Position numbers and translations under genes: made by a program. From positions 1 through 43,001 of the forward strand of contig JAFAXQ010000139.1 in assembly GCA_019240835.1 (NCBI GenBank): a stretch of 43,001 nucleotides of DNA, read 5' to 3'. The notes beneath the pieces are model-generated. The model made no database searches, had not been told where the DNA came from, and saw only the letters and a list, made by a program, of their open reading frames with translations. Shown piece after piece: positions 35,129 to 43,001 of the stretch (position 1 is its first letter; the number at the start of each line of letters is the position of its first letter). The stretch is from Ktedonobacteraceae bacterium (GTDB taxonomy: Bacteria > Chloroflexota > Ktedonobacteria > Ktedonobacterales > Ktedonobacteraceae).

Positions 35129-35595
35129 GGCTGGAGACCTCCCTCGAACTCAGTACCATACAGTTCTGGCACTCCGACCGTCACAACCGCGGTACCGGAG
35201 GGCGGCCCTGCTGACAGAACAACTAGGTCACCATCTATGTAGTCGACGCTGATACGGTCTCGCACAAACGTGAGGGGTGAAGGGTTCGTATATACCCAAG
35301 TTTCACCATGCAGGTCATAGATCATCGCAGCGTAGGGAACGACCTCCCGCATCTTCCCCTGAACCCTCATATCATGAACTAAGGCTGTCTGGATGCCGAG
35401 CCGCTTAGCTGCCTCTGCAGACAGTATCACACGATTGAGACCCGTCCCGCCGAGAGGCTCAAGCTTGGCAGGCTCAGTGCTGTCTCCCCCAACCCCTTTG
35501 CCTGCCGAGCTTGTGGGTGGCTGTCCACATGCCGCAAGTTGTAGAGCGATGATGATGATTATTACTGCAATCATCCATCGGTTGCTGTGTCGCAT
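35125..35595 (-). CDS. Short lipoprotein, reduced RND adaptor-like subunit
   Basis: The 156-residue secreted lipoprotein has an N-terminal hydrophobic helix (MIAVIIIIIALQLAACG) ending in a lipobox, LAAC, with C23 as the lipidated residue. After a low-complexity linker comes VILSAEAAKRLGIQTALV, then VVPYAAMIYDLHGETWVYT and GTAVVTVGVPELYGTEF. These match the membrane-proximal C-terminal part of periplasmic adaptor (CusB/HlyD-like) proteins. The coiled-coil hairpin and lipoyl domains that reach an outer-membrane channel are absent, as expected for a cell without an outer membrane. TAGGAGGAAGC precedes ATG 35595. The gene is coupled to the pump gene by an ATGA overlap. Confidence 0.88.
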   Translation of the reverse strand: MRHSNRWMIAVIIIIIALQLAACGQPPTSSAGKGVGGDSTEPAKLEPLGGTGLNRVILSAEAAKRLGIQTALVHDMRVQGKMREVVPYAAMIYDLHGETWVYTNPSPLTFVRDRISVDYIDGDLVVLSAGPPSGTAVVTVGVPELYGTEFEGGLQP

Positions 35596-35627
35596 CTGGC
35601 TTCCTCCTAAATCGTGAAGGTTCGGAG

Positions 35628-38600
35628 CTAACTACCTACATTGTTTCCGTATTGAGCTTGCGCAACTTCCTTTGGGGAGGGTGCCCGTGATCTAGCAGCA
35701 AACCGCAGGTACAAGCAAGGGACGATGAACAGGTTGAGTACCGTCGAGGTGACTAAACCACCCAGGATGATTATGGCCATTGGACCTGCTATCTCTTGAC
35801 CTGGGATAGTGCCGAAGATCACCAGGGGCACGAGGGCTAGCCCCGCTGCCAATGTGGTCATCAGCATCGGCATAAGCCGCTCCTGCGCTCCCCGTAGCAC
35901 GAGATCGGCTCCGAAAGGCTCGCCTTCTTGCTGCTCTAGATGCTGGTAGTGGTTGATCAGCATGATGCTGCTGCGTACTGCTATCCCGAACACAGCTAGC
36001 AATCCCACAAGAGAAGTGAGTGAGATCGTACTGTTGGCTGCGAAGGCGGCCAGCACTCCGCCCAGCAGTGCCGACGGCAGGGTGAAGAAGATCAGAGTTG
36101 CCAGTCGCCAACTACCGAAGGCGGCCTGCAGGAGCAGGAAAACTCCGATGGTAGCCGCGATGCCGAAGCCGAGCAACTGCCTCTGGGCGGCCTGCTGCTC
36201 GGCGTACGCGCCTAGGACCTGCGCACGGTACTCAAGCGGGAAGTTGATCCCCTGCAAGCGCTGTTTGATGTCGCTTACCACGGAATCGAGGTCGCGTCCG
36301 TGTGCGTTAAGGCTCACGTCGATGCGACGCGAAACGGTTTCATGTTGTATGACGTTCGGAGTCGGCAGGATGCTCACGTCAGCCACATCACCCAGACGCA
36401 CTCTGCCGCCGCTGGGCGTGTCGATGAGCAGATTGCGGATACCGGTCAGGCTCTGGCGCGTCTGTGGTGTGCTCCACACTACCACCTGGAACACCTTCTG
36501 TTCCTCGAAGAGGCTACCAGCGTCAATGCCTGCCACTAATGTGGATGCCGCTCGGCGTACATCGCCCGGTTTGAGTCCGTAGCGCTGAGCCTTGGCGAGG
36601 TCGACCTTGATGTTCACCTGTGGCTGCTCGACTTGGAGTTCGGTATGCACATCAGTGGCACCGTTGACGTGTGTGAGGGCCTGCCTCACTTCCTCAGCCT
36701 TGCTACGCAGGACAGCCAAGTCGGGGCCGTAGATGCGCACGACGATATCGCTGCTCGACCCCGTTAGAACCTGTCTGGTCCTCTCCTTCAGGTAGGTCTG
36801 CACAGCGCTCCTAATTCCGGGGTAGCCATTAGCCACCTTCTGGATAGCAGCCACCGTGGCATCATAGTCAGCAGCAGGGTCGACGCTGACCCAGAGCGTG
36901 GCTGAATTGACGTCGACCACCTGATCGCCCAACACGGCGCGCCCTATATGCGACCCGACATTGCGGACCCCAGGAATGGAGCGCAGTTCGTGGCTGGCTA
37001 GAGTGGTAATGCGAGTCATTTCCAGGGAAGACGTGCCCGGTGGGCCTTGCCACTGGATCATGATGTCTGGCTCCTTGAATGAAGGAAGCAGTGGTTCCCC
37101 GAGCAATGGCAACACTGCGAGTCCGAGCAATGCAAGAGCGCTAGCAGCGAAGACACCAGTAGCCAGCAACGCGGGGTGCGGTATGCGGATGATTCGCCCT
37201 AGGAGCGCGTCGTAGCGGCGATGCAGCCAGCCCAGCAGGGGGGAATCGCGGCGCTCAAGAGGCACATTGTGCAAAAGGAGCAAACACAGCGTCGGTGTGA
37301 CGATCAGCGCCACTAGCATCGACACTAACAATGCCAGTGCATAGGAGACGGCCACGGGCTGCAAGAAGGCACCGGGGACACCTTGCAGGAGGAAGAGTGG
37401 CAATACAGTCAGCAGAATAATCAGTGTGGCGTAGATCATGGCACTGCGTGTCTTGAGGGAGGCCTCAAGGATGATGCTAGCAGTCGGCCTGGTGTTGCCC
37501 TCCCTGCGATGCTGGCGCAACTGTCGCACGATGTTCTCCACGTCGATAATCGCATCGTCGACGACTATGCCGACGGCTATCACAAGCCCAGCCAGCGCCA
37601 TCATGTTGATCGTGGCTCCCAGCAGGGAAAGCGCAAGCCCTGCCGCTATCACGGACAACGGGATGGCTACGAGGCTGATCAGCGCGGCACGCCAGTGATA
37701 ATGAAAGGCGAGCAGGACCAGCACCAGGAGAAGAAAGCCGATGAGTAGTGACCTAGCAAGGTTATCGACTGCCATCTCGATAAAGGTCGCTGGCCGGAAG
37801 ATGCCGGTATCGACTTGTATACCGGAAAGACCAGGTCCCAACTCAGCAAGCTTTGCTTCGACTCCCTGAGTTACATCTAGGGTGTTGGCTCCTGGGAACT
37901 TCTCAATGACGAGCAGGACGCCAGAGCCGTTGCTGAGGATGTCGTCCCCGATGAGTGGCTGATGATCTTCCACGACCTTGGCCACATCACCCAGATGCAG
38001 TGCCGTGCCCTCGACATTCACTTGAGCAAGGTCGCTTGGTGATGAGATGGGCAAGACGTGCCGGACCTCAAGTCTCTGTTGGGGGCCGTCGATCCACCCT
38101 CCGCTACCAGGTGTCGATGCATTCAAGAAACTGAGTGGCGACACCCACAAAGCATTCCCGGTAGTTGAGACGATTTGATCGAGCGTGACATGGTGAGCTT
38201 GCAACTGTTGAGGATCGACTAGCACCTGCAACTGTCGGTCCCGCATACCCCATATGGCCACATTCGCTACACCGGGTACGGACAACAGGGCAGGCCGAAT
38301 ATTCCAACGAGCCAGCACCGACAACTCGATGGGGGAGACCTGCTTCGAGGAGAGTCCGACCATCATGACGCGGCTCATCGCCGACTGAGGCTGCAGGATT
38401 ACAGGCGCTCGCTTACTAACTGCCGTGCGCGTATGATGTCCGTCCCGGGCTTGAAGAAGAGCACAATCGACGAGAGACCGGGTACCGAGGTAGAACGGAT
38501 TGTTTGAAGCCACGGCGTACCGTTAAGCAACTCCTCCAGGTTGAGGGTGACCAACTCTTCCACTTCGGGGGCCGAAAGTCCAAGGGCTTCGGTCTGGACC

Positions 38601-38743
38601 TCGACGTACGGCGGCGCGAACTCGGGTAAGGCATCTACTGGCGTGCTGCGAAGTTGGGTGATGCCAACGACCATCAGCACCACGGCAAGGGCAACTACGA
38701 AGAGTCGGAACTTCATGGTCCATTCAACGATCCAGCGTATCAT
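35628..38743 (-). pseudogene. Second HME-type RND pump gene, frameshifted
   Basis: This is a tandem paralogue of the pump at 31979-35128. ATG 38743, with GGGAGG upstream, starts a normal N-terminus (PVDALPEFAPPYVEVQTE, then VSERL) that hits TAA at about 38399-38401. The rest continues in another frame from VILQPQSAMSRVMMVGLSS and runs 900 residues to the end at 35628. Compared with the intact paralogue about 12-13 residues are missing at the break, so a small out-of-frame deletion is the likely cause. The GCGCCTG at the junction could be a collapsed short direct repeat. The long downstream part shows the [16 protein letters not shown] helix and no other damage, so the lesion is recent or a sequencing error. 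Confidence 0.85.
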
Positions 38744-38755
38744 GACTTGAGACCT

Positions 38756-38790
38756 CCCAGTGCAATGGGACGGGCGACTCTTGCAGTCGC
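38756..38790 (-). promoter_or_regulatory. Two small hairpins in the leader of the second RND gene
   Basis: CCCA/TGGG (38756-38769, 6-nt loop) and GCGACT/AGTCGC (38774-38790, 5-nt loop) lie directly before the pump start. On the transcript the TGGG of the first stem runs into the GGGAGG ribosome-binding site, so folding would hide part of it. Function is unproven. The rest of 38791-38978 shows no gene. Confidence 0.35.
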
Positions 38791-38978
38791 TCCTACAATA
38801 CATCTAGAAAAATAAAACAGGTATAGTAGACCCATGCGGCCGTGTTGTTTGACTTGCGGTCGCGTGCTTGCTAAGCCAAGTATAGCTCCGAGCGCTCAGC
38901 GTCGCATCACCCAGGCGAGTAGTTATGATCTACCCCTTTAGTGATAGAGGTTGGAATTCTTGCATTTGCCCGTGACCC

Positions 38979-40030
38979 TCATACACGCTGTCCTGCTAGG
39001 GGAATGTGTACACGTAGGTGAGTCCCTTGCCCAGGTGTGCTCTCGATGGTGAGGGTTCCACCCATCTTGGCAGCTCGTTCCCGCATGTACTGCAGGCCCA
39101 GGTGTCCTGAGAAGGAGCCTGTCGGATCAAAGCCTCTTCCGTTGTCATACACCTCCAGAACAACCCGGCTTTCCTGTTGTACAAGCCGGAGGTTGATAGT
39201 GCTGGCATGCGCGTGCTTGACGATGTTGTGGAGAGACTCCTGGGTAATGCGATAGAGGGCCTGTTTCCGTTCAAGGGAGAGGTCAGGTTCAGTAGCCAAA
39301 TCCGCCTTGACAACTAGCTTGTAGCGTGTTCGCAAGACAGCCACTTGCCTCATGAGGGCTGCCACCAGCCCTTCAGTTTCTAGGGACTCGGGACGCAGCT
39401 CGAAGATGAGCGTGCGCATCTCGGCGAGTCCTACTTCGGCGAGGTTAACCACGTACTCAAGCGAGATCTTGGCCTGTTCAGGGTCATTGCTCTCAAGTGC
39501 TTCGCGGGCGGTATGAGCTCCCAGGCTCATGCCGTAGAGGGCCTGGGAGACCGAGTCATGTAACTCACGGGCGAGACGCTGCCGCTCTTGCAGTGCCGCC
39601 AGTTCTTGTGCCTGTTCGTAGAGGAGGCGCAGTTCACGCTCGCGGCTTCTTGCTTGCCCGGCAGCTCGGCGCAGTAGCGAGGCCAAATGGCTGGTCGTGA
39701 CTGCTGTCGCTAGGAAGACCCACAAGGTTAGCAGGTCGTCATCTGCGATAACAGCAAGCGTGTAGGGCGGAAGAAAGAGAAAGAGGGCAAAGGACAGAGT
39801 GGCCATGATGCCAAGATAGCGGCATACAGCCCACGTACGCTTGCCAATGCCAGGACTACAAGCAGATAGATGAACAAGGTGGTCGGGATGTGCGAATAGA
39901 GATGAGTAACGGCAATCATGCTGGTGACCAGGGCTACACCCCCTAGGGCTAGCATGCTGTCGCTCAGAGGGCGTCTCCAACGTGGCTCCGTACGCGCATC
40001 CGGAGAAGAGGTGTGCTCAACGTGCTTCAT
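38979..40030 (-). pseudogene. Sensor histidine kinase (NarL-system type), frameshifted
   Basis: The N-terminal part from ATG 40030 (AAAGGA upstream) encodes a DUF4118/KdpD-like membrane region: LALGGVALVTSMIAVTHLY, then TLFIYLLVVLALASVRGLYAAILAS. At about 39807-39815 the frame changes. The next helix and the rest continue in another frame as IMATLSFALFLFLPPYTLAV, followed by a linker, the HisKA_3 box ERQRLARELHDSVSQALYG with its phospho-accepting histidine, NIVKHAHAS and DNGRGFDPTG. One missing base within a GGCATCATGG context would explain it. All kinase motifs are intact, so the break is recent or an artefact. It lies 76 nt after the response regulator and upstream of the RND genes. Confidence 0.82.
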
Positions 40031-40106
40031 CGCCGGTCCTTTGCTTCTCTCACTTGGACAGGACACCGATGAAGATGACCAAGGCTGCTTCATCGACGAC
40101 AAGAGA

Positions 40107-40766
40107 CTAGTGATGGAGATCGAGCTTCTTTCCTTGCTCGTGAGAAACTAAACCAAGACGAATCGCGTACAATGCTGCTTGAGTGCGGCTCTGCACACCC
40201 AGCTTCGCCAAGATATGCTTGACATGAACCTTGACGGTGTCCTCGACAATCTGCAAGTGGCGTGCGATGTCTTTATTTGATTGCCCCTGGGCGAGTAGAC
40301 GTAGCACCTCCGTTTCACGCTCGGTCAAGAGCTCCGGCGGTGTAACTGCTTGTATTTCGCGCACCAGATAGGCCGAAGCCTGAGGAGAAAGTTGGACCTG
40401 TCCAGCGGCAGCAGCCTTAATCGTTCGCCGCAGTTCAGGGGCTTGTGTATCCTTGAGCAAGTAACCACTAGCTCCAGCTTTCAGCGCACTGACCACAGTA
40501 GCACTTTCTAGCACGCATGTCAGGGCAATGATCTCTGTTCCAGGCTGCGCACTTCGGATAGCTACGGTCGCCTCTATCCCATCCATCACTGGCATCAACA
40601 GGTCCATCAGCACCACATCTGGATGCAGTTGTCGCGAGAGTTCGACCGCCTCTTCCCCATTAGCTGCCTCACCCACCACGTCTAAGTCCGGATCGCGCTG
40701 CAGAAACATGCGCAGTCCCTCGCGCACGATACTATGATCGTCAACAATCAAGACACGAATGGCCAC
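40107..40766 (-). CDS. NarL/FixJ-type response regulator
   Basis: The 219-residue two-component regulator has a receiver domain (about 1-120), with the acidic pocket VDDH at 8-11, the phospho-acceptor D55 (VVLMDLLMP) and the conserved K in LLKD. A C-terminal LuxR-type helix-turn-helix (about 145-210; LTERETEVLRLLAQGQSNKDIA, shown by residues 147-168) binds DNA. ATG 40766 is preceded by GGAAGG about 10 nt upstream. The partner kinase lies downstream in the same transcript but is frameshifted. The metal-pump genes that follow on the same strand are the obvious candidate targets, by position. Confidence 0.95.
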   Translation of the reverse strand: MAIRVLIVDDHSIVREGLRMFLQRDPDLDVVGEAANGEEAVELSRQLHPDVVLMDLLMPVMDGIEATVAIRSAQPGTEIIALTCVLESATVVSALKAGASGYLLKDTQAPELRRTIKAAAAGQVQLSPQASAYLVREIQAVTPPELLTERETEVLRLLAQGQSNKDIARHLQIVEDTVKVHVKHILAKLGVQSRTQAALYAIRLGLVSHEQGKKLDLHH

Positions 40767-41126
40767 CGACCTTCCACCTTTCGAGTAAGATCGTCCTACT
40801 AGAGGTTTTTCTGTAGCAGATACGAGAGTCGCTTGGTCACTAACTTTTCCTATGTGCCTAGATGGGGTGTATAAAACGCGCTAGAATCCGCAATACTACT
40901 TTCTTAAGAACTGTTCTAACAAACTCTGATTACACTTCTCAACTTTTAGGACGCTACTCGTCGGATTTTTTAATGTTCAAGTTTTTTTTGTCCTATATAT
41001 GCCTCTATTATCAATACCTCTGCTGGTTACAATGTGCAGATCATTGAGCGCTGAATGTTATCTCAGCTCCAGCAGTGTAGTGTATTCTATCACAAAGCTT
41101 GTGCCAAAAACTGAACACGCGATGTG
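40767..41126. other. 360-nt intergenic stretch without a gene
   Basis: This AT-rich gap separates the response regulator from the spermidine-synthase-like gene. A plus-strand 61-codon open frame at 40862-41047 has no ribosome-binding site and an implausible composition, so it is not called. T-runs occur at 40967-40990. A possible terminator for the minus-strand gene sits at its right end. No convincing promoter was identified for the response regulator. Confidence 0.5.
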
Positions 41127-41128
41127 TT
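41106..41128 (-). terminator. Weak intrinsic terminator of the spermidine-synthase-like gene
   Basis: On the minus strand AACAC and GTGTT (41124-41128 and 41114-41118) can pair around a 5-nt loop, followed within 3 nt by TTTTT (41106-41110). The hairpin begins within the stop codon. The stem is short, so efficiency is uncertain. Confidence 0.4.
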
Positions 41129-42770
41129 AGGTGCCTTTTGTCACCGCGTCGAAGATGATCTGGTCAATCAGTTGTTCGACTGGCGCTTGGTCATCGGTGA
41201 AGTACACCTTGGCTTGTCGCTCCTCGCGTATGTGGCCGTAATCGATGCTGGCCCGCGCAACACTCTGTAGCAAAGGATTTTGCAGAGTAGCGGTGTTGAC
41301 AAAAAAATTGTTCAGCGAGGTTGCTGCGTTTGTGCCGATGATGATGCTGTTGGCAAAACGCTCGTCGTCTATGATGTAGACATTGGGGAAGGTTGCGTGC
41401 ATCGTTTGTGCTAGGGCTTCGACCAACCGGAAGTCCTTGCTCGTGCGCCCTGCGTTGACGACCGCTACTCCCGTTGGGGTGAGATGTGCTCGCACGGTAC
41501 GGAAGAATTCAACGGTGGTAAGTTGGAATGGAACATAGGGCTGCTGATAGGCATCAATGCCGATGAGATCATATTTCTGCTGCGTGGTTTGCAGGTAGTA
41601 GCGTCCATCTTGCACGGAGACGTGCAAGTTTGGTTCGTTCATAGCAAAATAGTGCCGTGCCAGGTTAACAATTTCCCCGTCGATTTCGACGCCATCAATG
41701 GGTATAGCTCCATAGATGCTGCTTAGCTCGTGTGGGATAGTACCTGCACCGAGACCGATGATGCACACATTGTGCAACTGACTTGGCGAGAAGGGAGCCT
41801 TGTTGAAATAGGGCGCAACCGTGAAATAATCCCAGGGTCCCTGCGTAAGCACTTGGTGAGGATTATAGACCGAGTGAATGGCTACTCCTTCGTTCAGTAC
41901 CAGCCGTGTCTCATCGCCTGCGCGTAGCACTTGAATATAATTATAGGCCGACTCGCGCTCTGCAATGAGGGAGCCTCCACCGTTTGTGCCGCCTGGGGGC
42001 TTGATCGGTCCTTGCAATCCAAACAACGTGAGCCCCATTGATAGTAGAAGCAACAAAGAGAGCAGTAGATTGCCTGCACTAGCTTTTGGTGAGCGTGCAT
42101 CTGCCGAGGTAATGAAACCAAGCAGCGAGACGAGAAATAAGGCAAAAGCAAAAACAAGGAAAGTGCGGTAGGTACCAATGTTCGGGATGAGCAGTAGCAC
42201 AGGCAAGAAGGTGCCTACGATACTACCCGCTGTCGAGATAGCATAGAGCTGACCAGCAGTGCGGCCTGATCTTCCCACTTGCTTGACGCGTAGACGAATG
42301 GCAAAAGGCGAAACACAGCCAAGGAGAATGACTGGCAGGGCGAAGAGCAGAATAACCGAGAGTAAAGAGCCATAAAAGACTCCAATGGAATAGGTAGCAA
42401 ATGCAACCTGTGACCAACTGAGAATCGGGCGTGACAACAACGGAATAAGGCTAATGAGTAGCGCTGCTAGCAGCGTTAGGGCATAGAGCACCCTGGGATA
42501 GGGGTAGCGGTCGGCGATCAGCCCACCTAGATAGTAGCCAGCCGTAAGGTAGAGCAAAATGAGTCCGATCAGATTAGCCCAGACAAACAGCGAAGTCCCA
42601 AAGTAAGGAGCGAGCAGGCGTGAGGCAGATAGCTCGACGGCTAGCGAGGTTACTCCTGCCACGAACACTAGAAGGATGAGCAACCAGCTCTGTAGCGTAC
42701 GTCCTGAAGTCGAAGCTACCACGCCTTCTTCGATCTGCATTCCTTTGGAGCCGGGACTTCTAATAGGCAT
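41127..42770 (-). CDS. Membrane-anchored spermidine synthase-like protein
   Basis: The protein (547 residues from ATG 42770) joins an N-terminal MFS-like membrane part of about seven helices (LLILLVFVAGVTSLAVELSA and following) to a C-terminal SpeE-like domain. The latter has the nucleotide-binding CIIGLGAGTIPHEL, the acidic VEIDGEIV loop, QDGRYYL and the IDAYQQPYVP segment where aminopropyltransferases carry their catalytic Asp. The polyamine site is less conserved, so aminopropyl transfer is plausible but unproven. AAGGAG lies 13 nt before ATG 42770, which is far. ATG 42794, upstream in the same frame, is possible. The IS605-type tnpB end lies less than 100 nt upstream. Confidence 0.85.
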   Translation of the reverse strand: MPIRSPGSKGMQIEEGVVASTSGRTLQSWLLILLVFVAGVTSLAVELSASRLLAPYFGTSLFVWANLIGLILLYLTAGYYLGGLIADRYPYPRVLYALTLLAALLISLIPLLSRPILSWSQVAFATYSIGVFYGSLLSVILLFALPVILLGCVSPFAIRLRVKQVGRSGRTAGQLYAISTAGSIVGTFLPVLLLIPNIGTYRTFLVFAFALFLVSLLGFITSADARSPKASAGNLLLSLLLLLSMGLTLFGLQGPIKPPGGTNGGGSLIAERESAYNYIQVLRAGDETRLVLNEGVAIHSVYNPHQVLTQGPWDYFTVAPYFNKAPFSPSQLHNVCIIGLGAGTIPHELSSIYGAIPIDGVEIDGEIVNLARHYFAMNEPNLHVSVQDGRYYLQTTQQKYDLIGIDAYQQPYVPFQLTTVEFFRTVRAHLTPTGVAVVNAGRTSKDFRLVEALAQTMHATFPNVYIIDDERFANSIIIGTNAATSLNNFFVNTATLQNPLLQSVARASIDYGHIREERQAKVYFTDDQAPVEQLIDQIIFDAVTKGT

Positions 42771-42856
42771 AGTGTATGACTTTCTCCTTAACATGAGTTC
42801 CAAATATAGTTCCAAAACGTGCGGACATCCATAGACACCCACACCTATTGTTGCGT

Positions 42857-43001
42857 TTACACGGCAAGCCGTGAGGGCTGAACTACATAGGCCGCTACTC
42901 CCTTTGCAAAGGCATCGGGTCTACGTTTGCGCAAGATGTTATATGCACCATTGATATCCGCACAGATTATACGCCCATCTTTGCTGCGGTACAAGCGCTT
43001 T
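42857..43001 (-). CDS. tnpB: TnpB C-terminus (IS200/IS605 family), cut by window edge
   Basis: The minus-strand frame entering from the right edge encodes YRSKDGRIICADINGAYNIL, then RKRRPDAFAKG and a stop at 42857-42859. The C-A-D-x-N-G-A-Y-N-I-L pattern is the last RuvC motif of TnpB, the RNA-guided nuclease ancestral to Cas12, with its catalytic aspartate. Only about 48 residues are in the window, so completeness, the zinc finger and any tnpA partner cannot be judged. In IS605 elements the guide (omega) RNA overlaps the 3' end of tnpB and the right end. Here that would fall at about 42780-42900, just upstream of the neighbouring gene. Confidence 0.85.
   Translation of the reverse strand, partial: KRLYRSKDGRIICADINGAYNILRKRRPDAFAKGVAAYVVQPSRLAV

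Noticed and set aside
38979-40030. Programmed ribosomal frameshifting in the sensor kinase
   Set aside because: No slippery heptamer or following stimulatory hairpin is seen at the junction; a simple one-base lesion explains it.
40862-41047. 61-codon plus-strand frame in the 360-nt gap
   Set aside because: It has no ribosome-binding site, is rich in Tyr/Cys/Phe from AT-rich DNA, and shows no domain.

Overview
The window looks like a chromosomal segment from a Ktedonobacteria-type member of the Chloroflexota. This is inferred from gene content: a tetratricopeptide regulator with a weak N-terminal HTH, a PknB-like Ser/Thr kinase, an AfsR/LuxR-like NB-ARC ATPase, a HerA-type ATPase, an HME-RND pump paired with a very short lipoprotein, and moderate GC. 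No rRNA or tRNA gene and no CRISPR array was seen, so the taxonomic placement is not proven.

Layout. (1) 1-4.7 kb: a rearranged urease locus. ureD (cut by the window edge), ureA and ureB run rightward. They are followed by a 30-codon remnant of a ureC start, then an AT-rich chimera made of a Mur-ligase piece and a lysine-2,3-aminomutase (KamA) N-terminus. A complete ureC lies on the minus strand, divergent from ureG. ureE and ureF are not in the window. (2) 4.7-10.8 kb: a signalling cluster: HTH-TPR regulator, two small unknown genes, a Ser/Thr kinase and an NB-ARC/TPR ATPase without a DNA-binding domain. Two inverted repeats with identical GTGAAAC arms lie upstream of the regulator/unknown genes and upstream of the kinase. 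(3) 11-19.7 kb: a VOC protein, dnaN-recF, Mn-type sodA, a HAS-barrel-like protein plus HerA, an M16 peptidase homologue whose HxxEH motif reads HxxEY, and a conserved hypothetical gene. (4) 19.8-32 kb: a lipid-type biosynthetic operon on the minus strand: alpha/beta hydrolase, a 2543-residue single-module reducing and C-methylating polyketide synthase, and an MMPL exporter, with a divergent SDR gene. (5) 32-41 kb: two tandem HME-RND pump genes flanking a lipoprotein, preceded by a response regulator and sensor kinase. The upstream pump gene and the kinase are both frameshifted. (6) 41-43 kb: a membrane-anchored spermidine-synthase-like protein and the 3' end of an IS605-family tnpB at the right edge.

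How the genes fit together. The urease genes encode structural subunits and two maturation factors, but the locus has been broken and rebuilt. The PKS operon is predicted to make a methyl-branched, fully reduced acyl chain on the ACP, with the hydrolase as a candidate release or editing enzyme and the MMPL protein as the exporter. The two-component system probably controlled the downstream RND genes and appears to be decaying with one of them. The regulator, unknown genes and kinase share a putative operator and may form one regulon.
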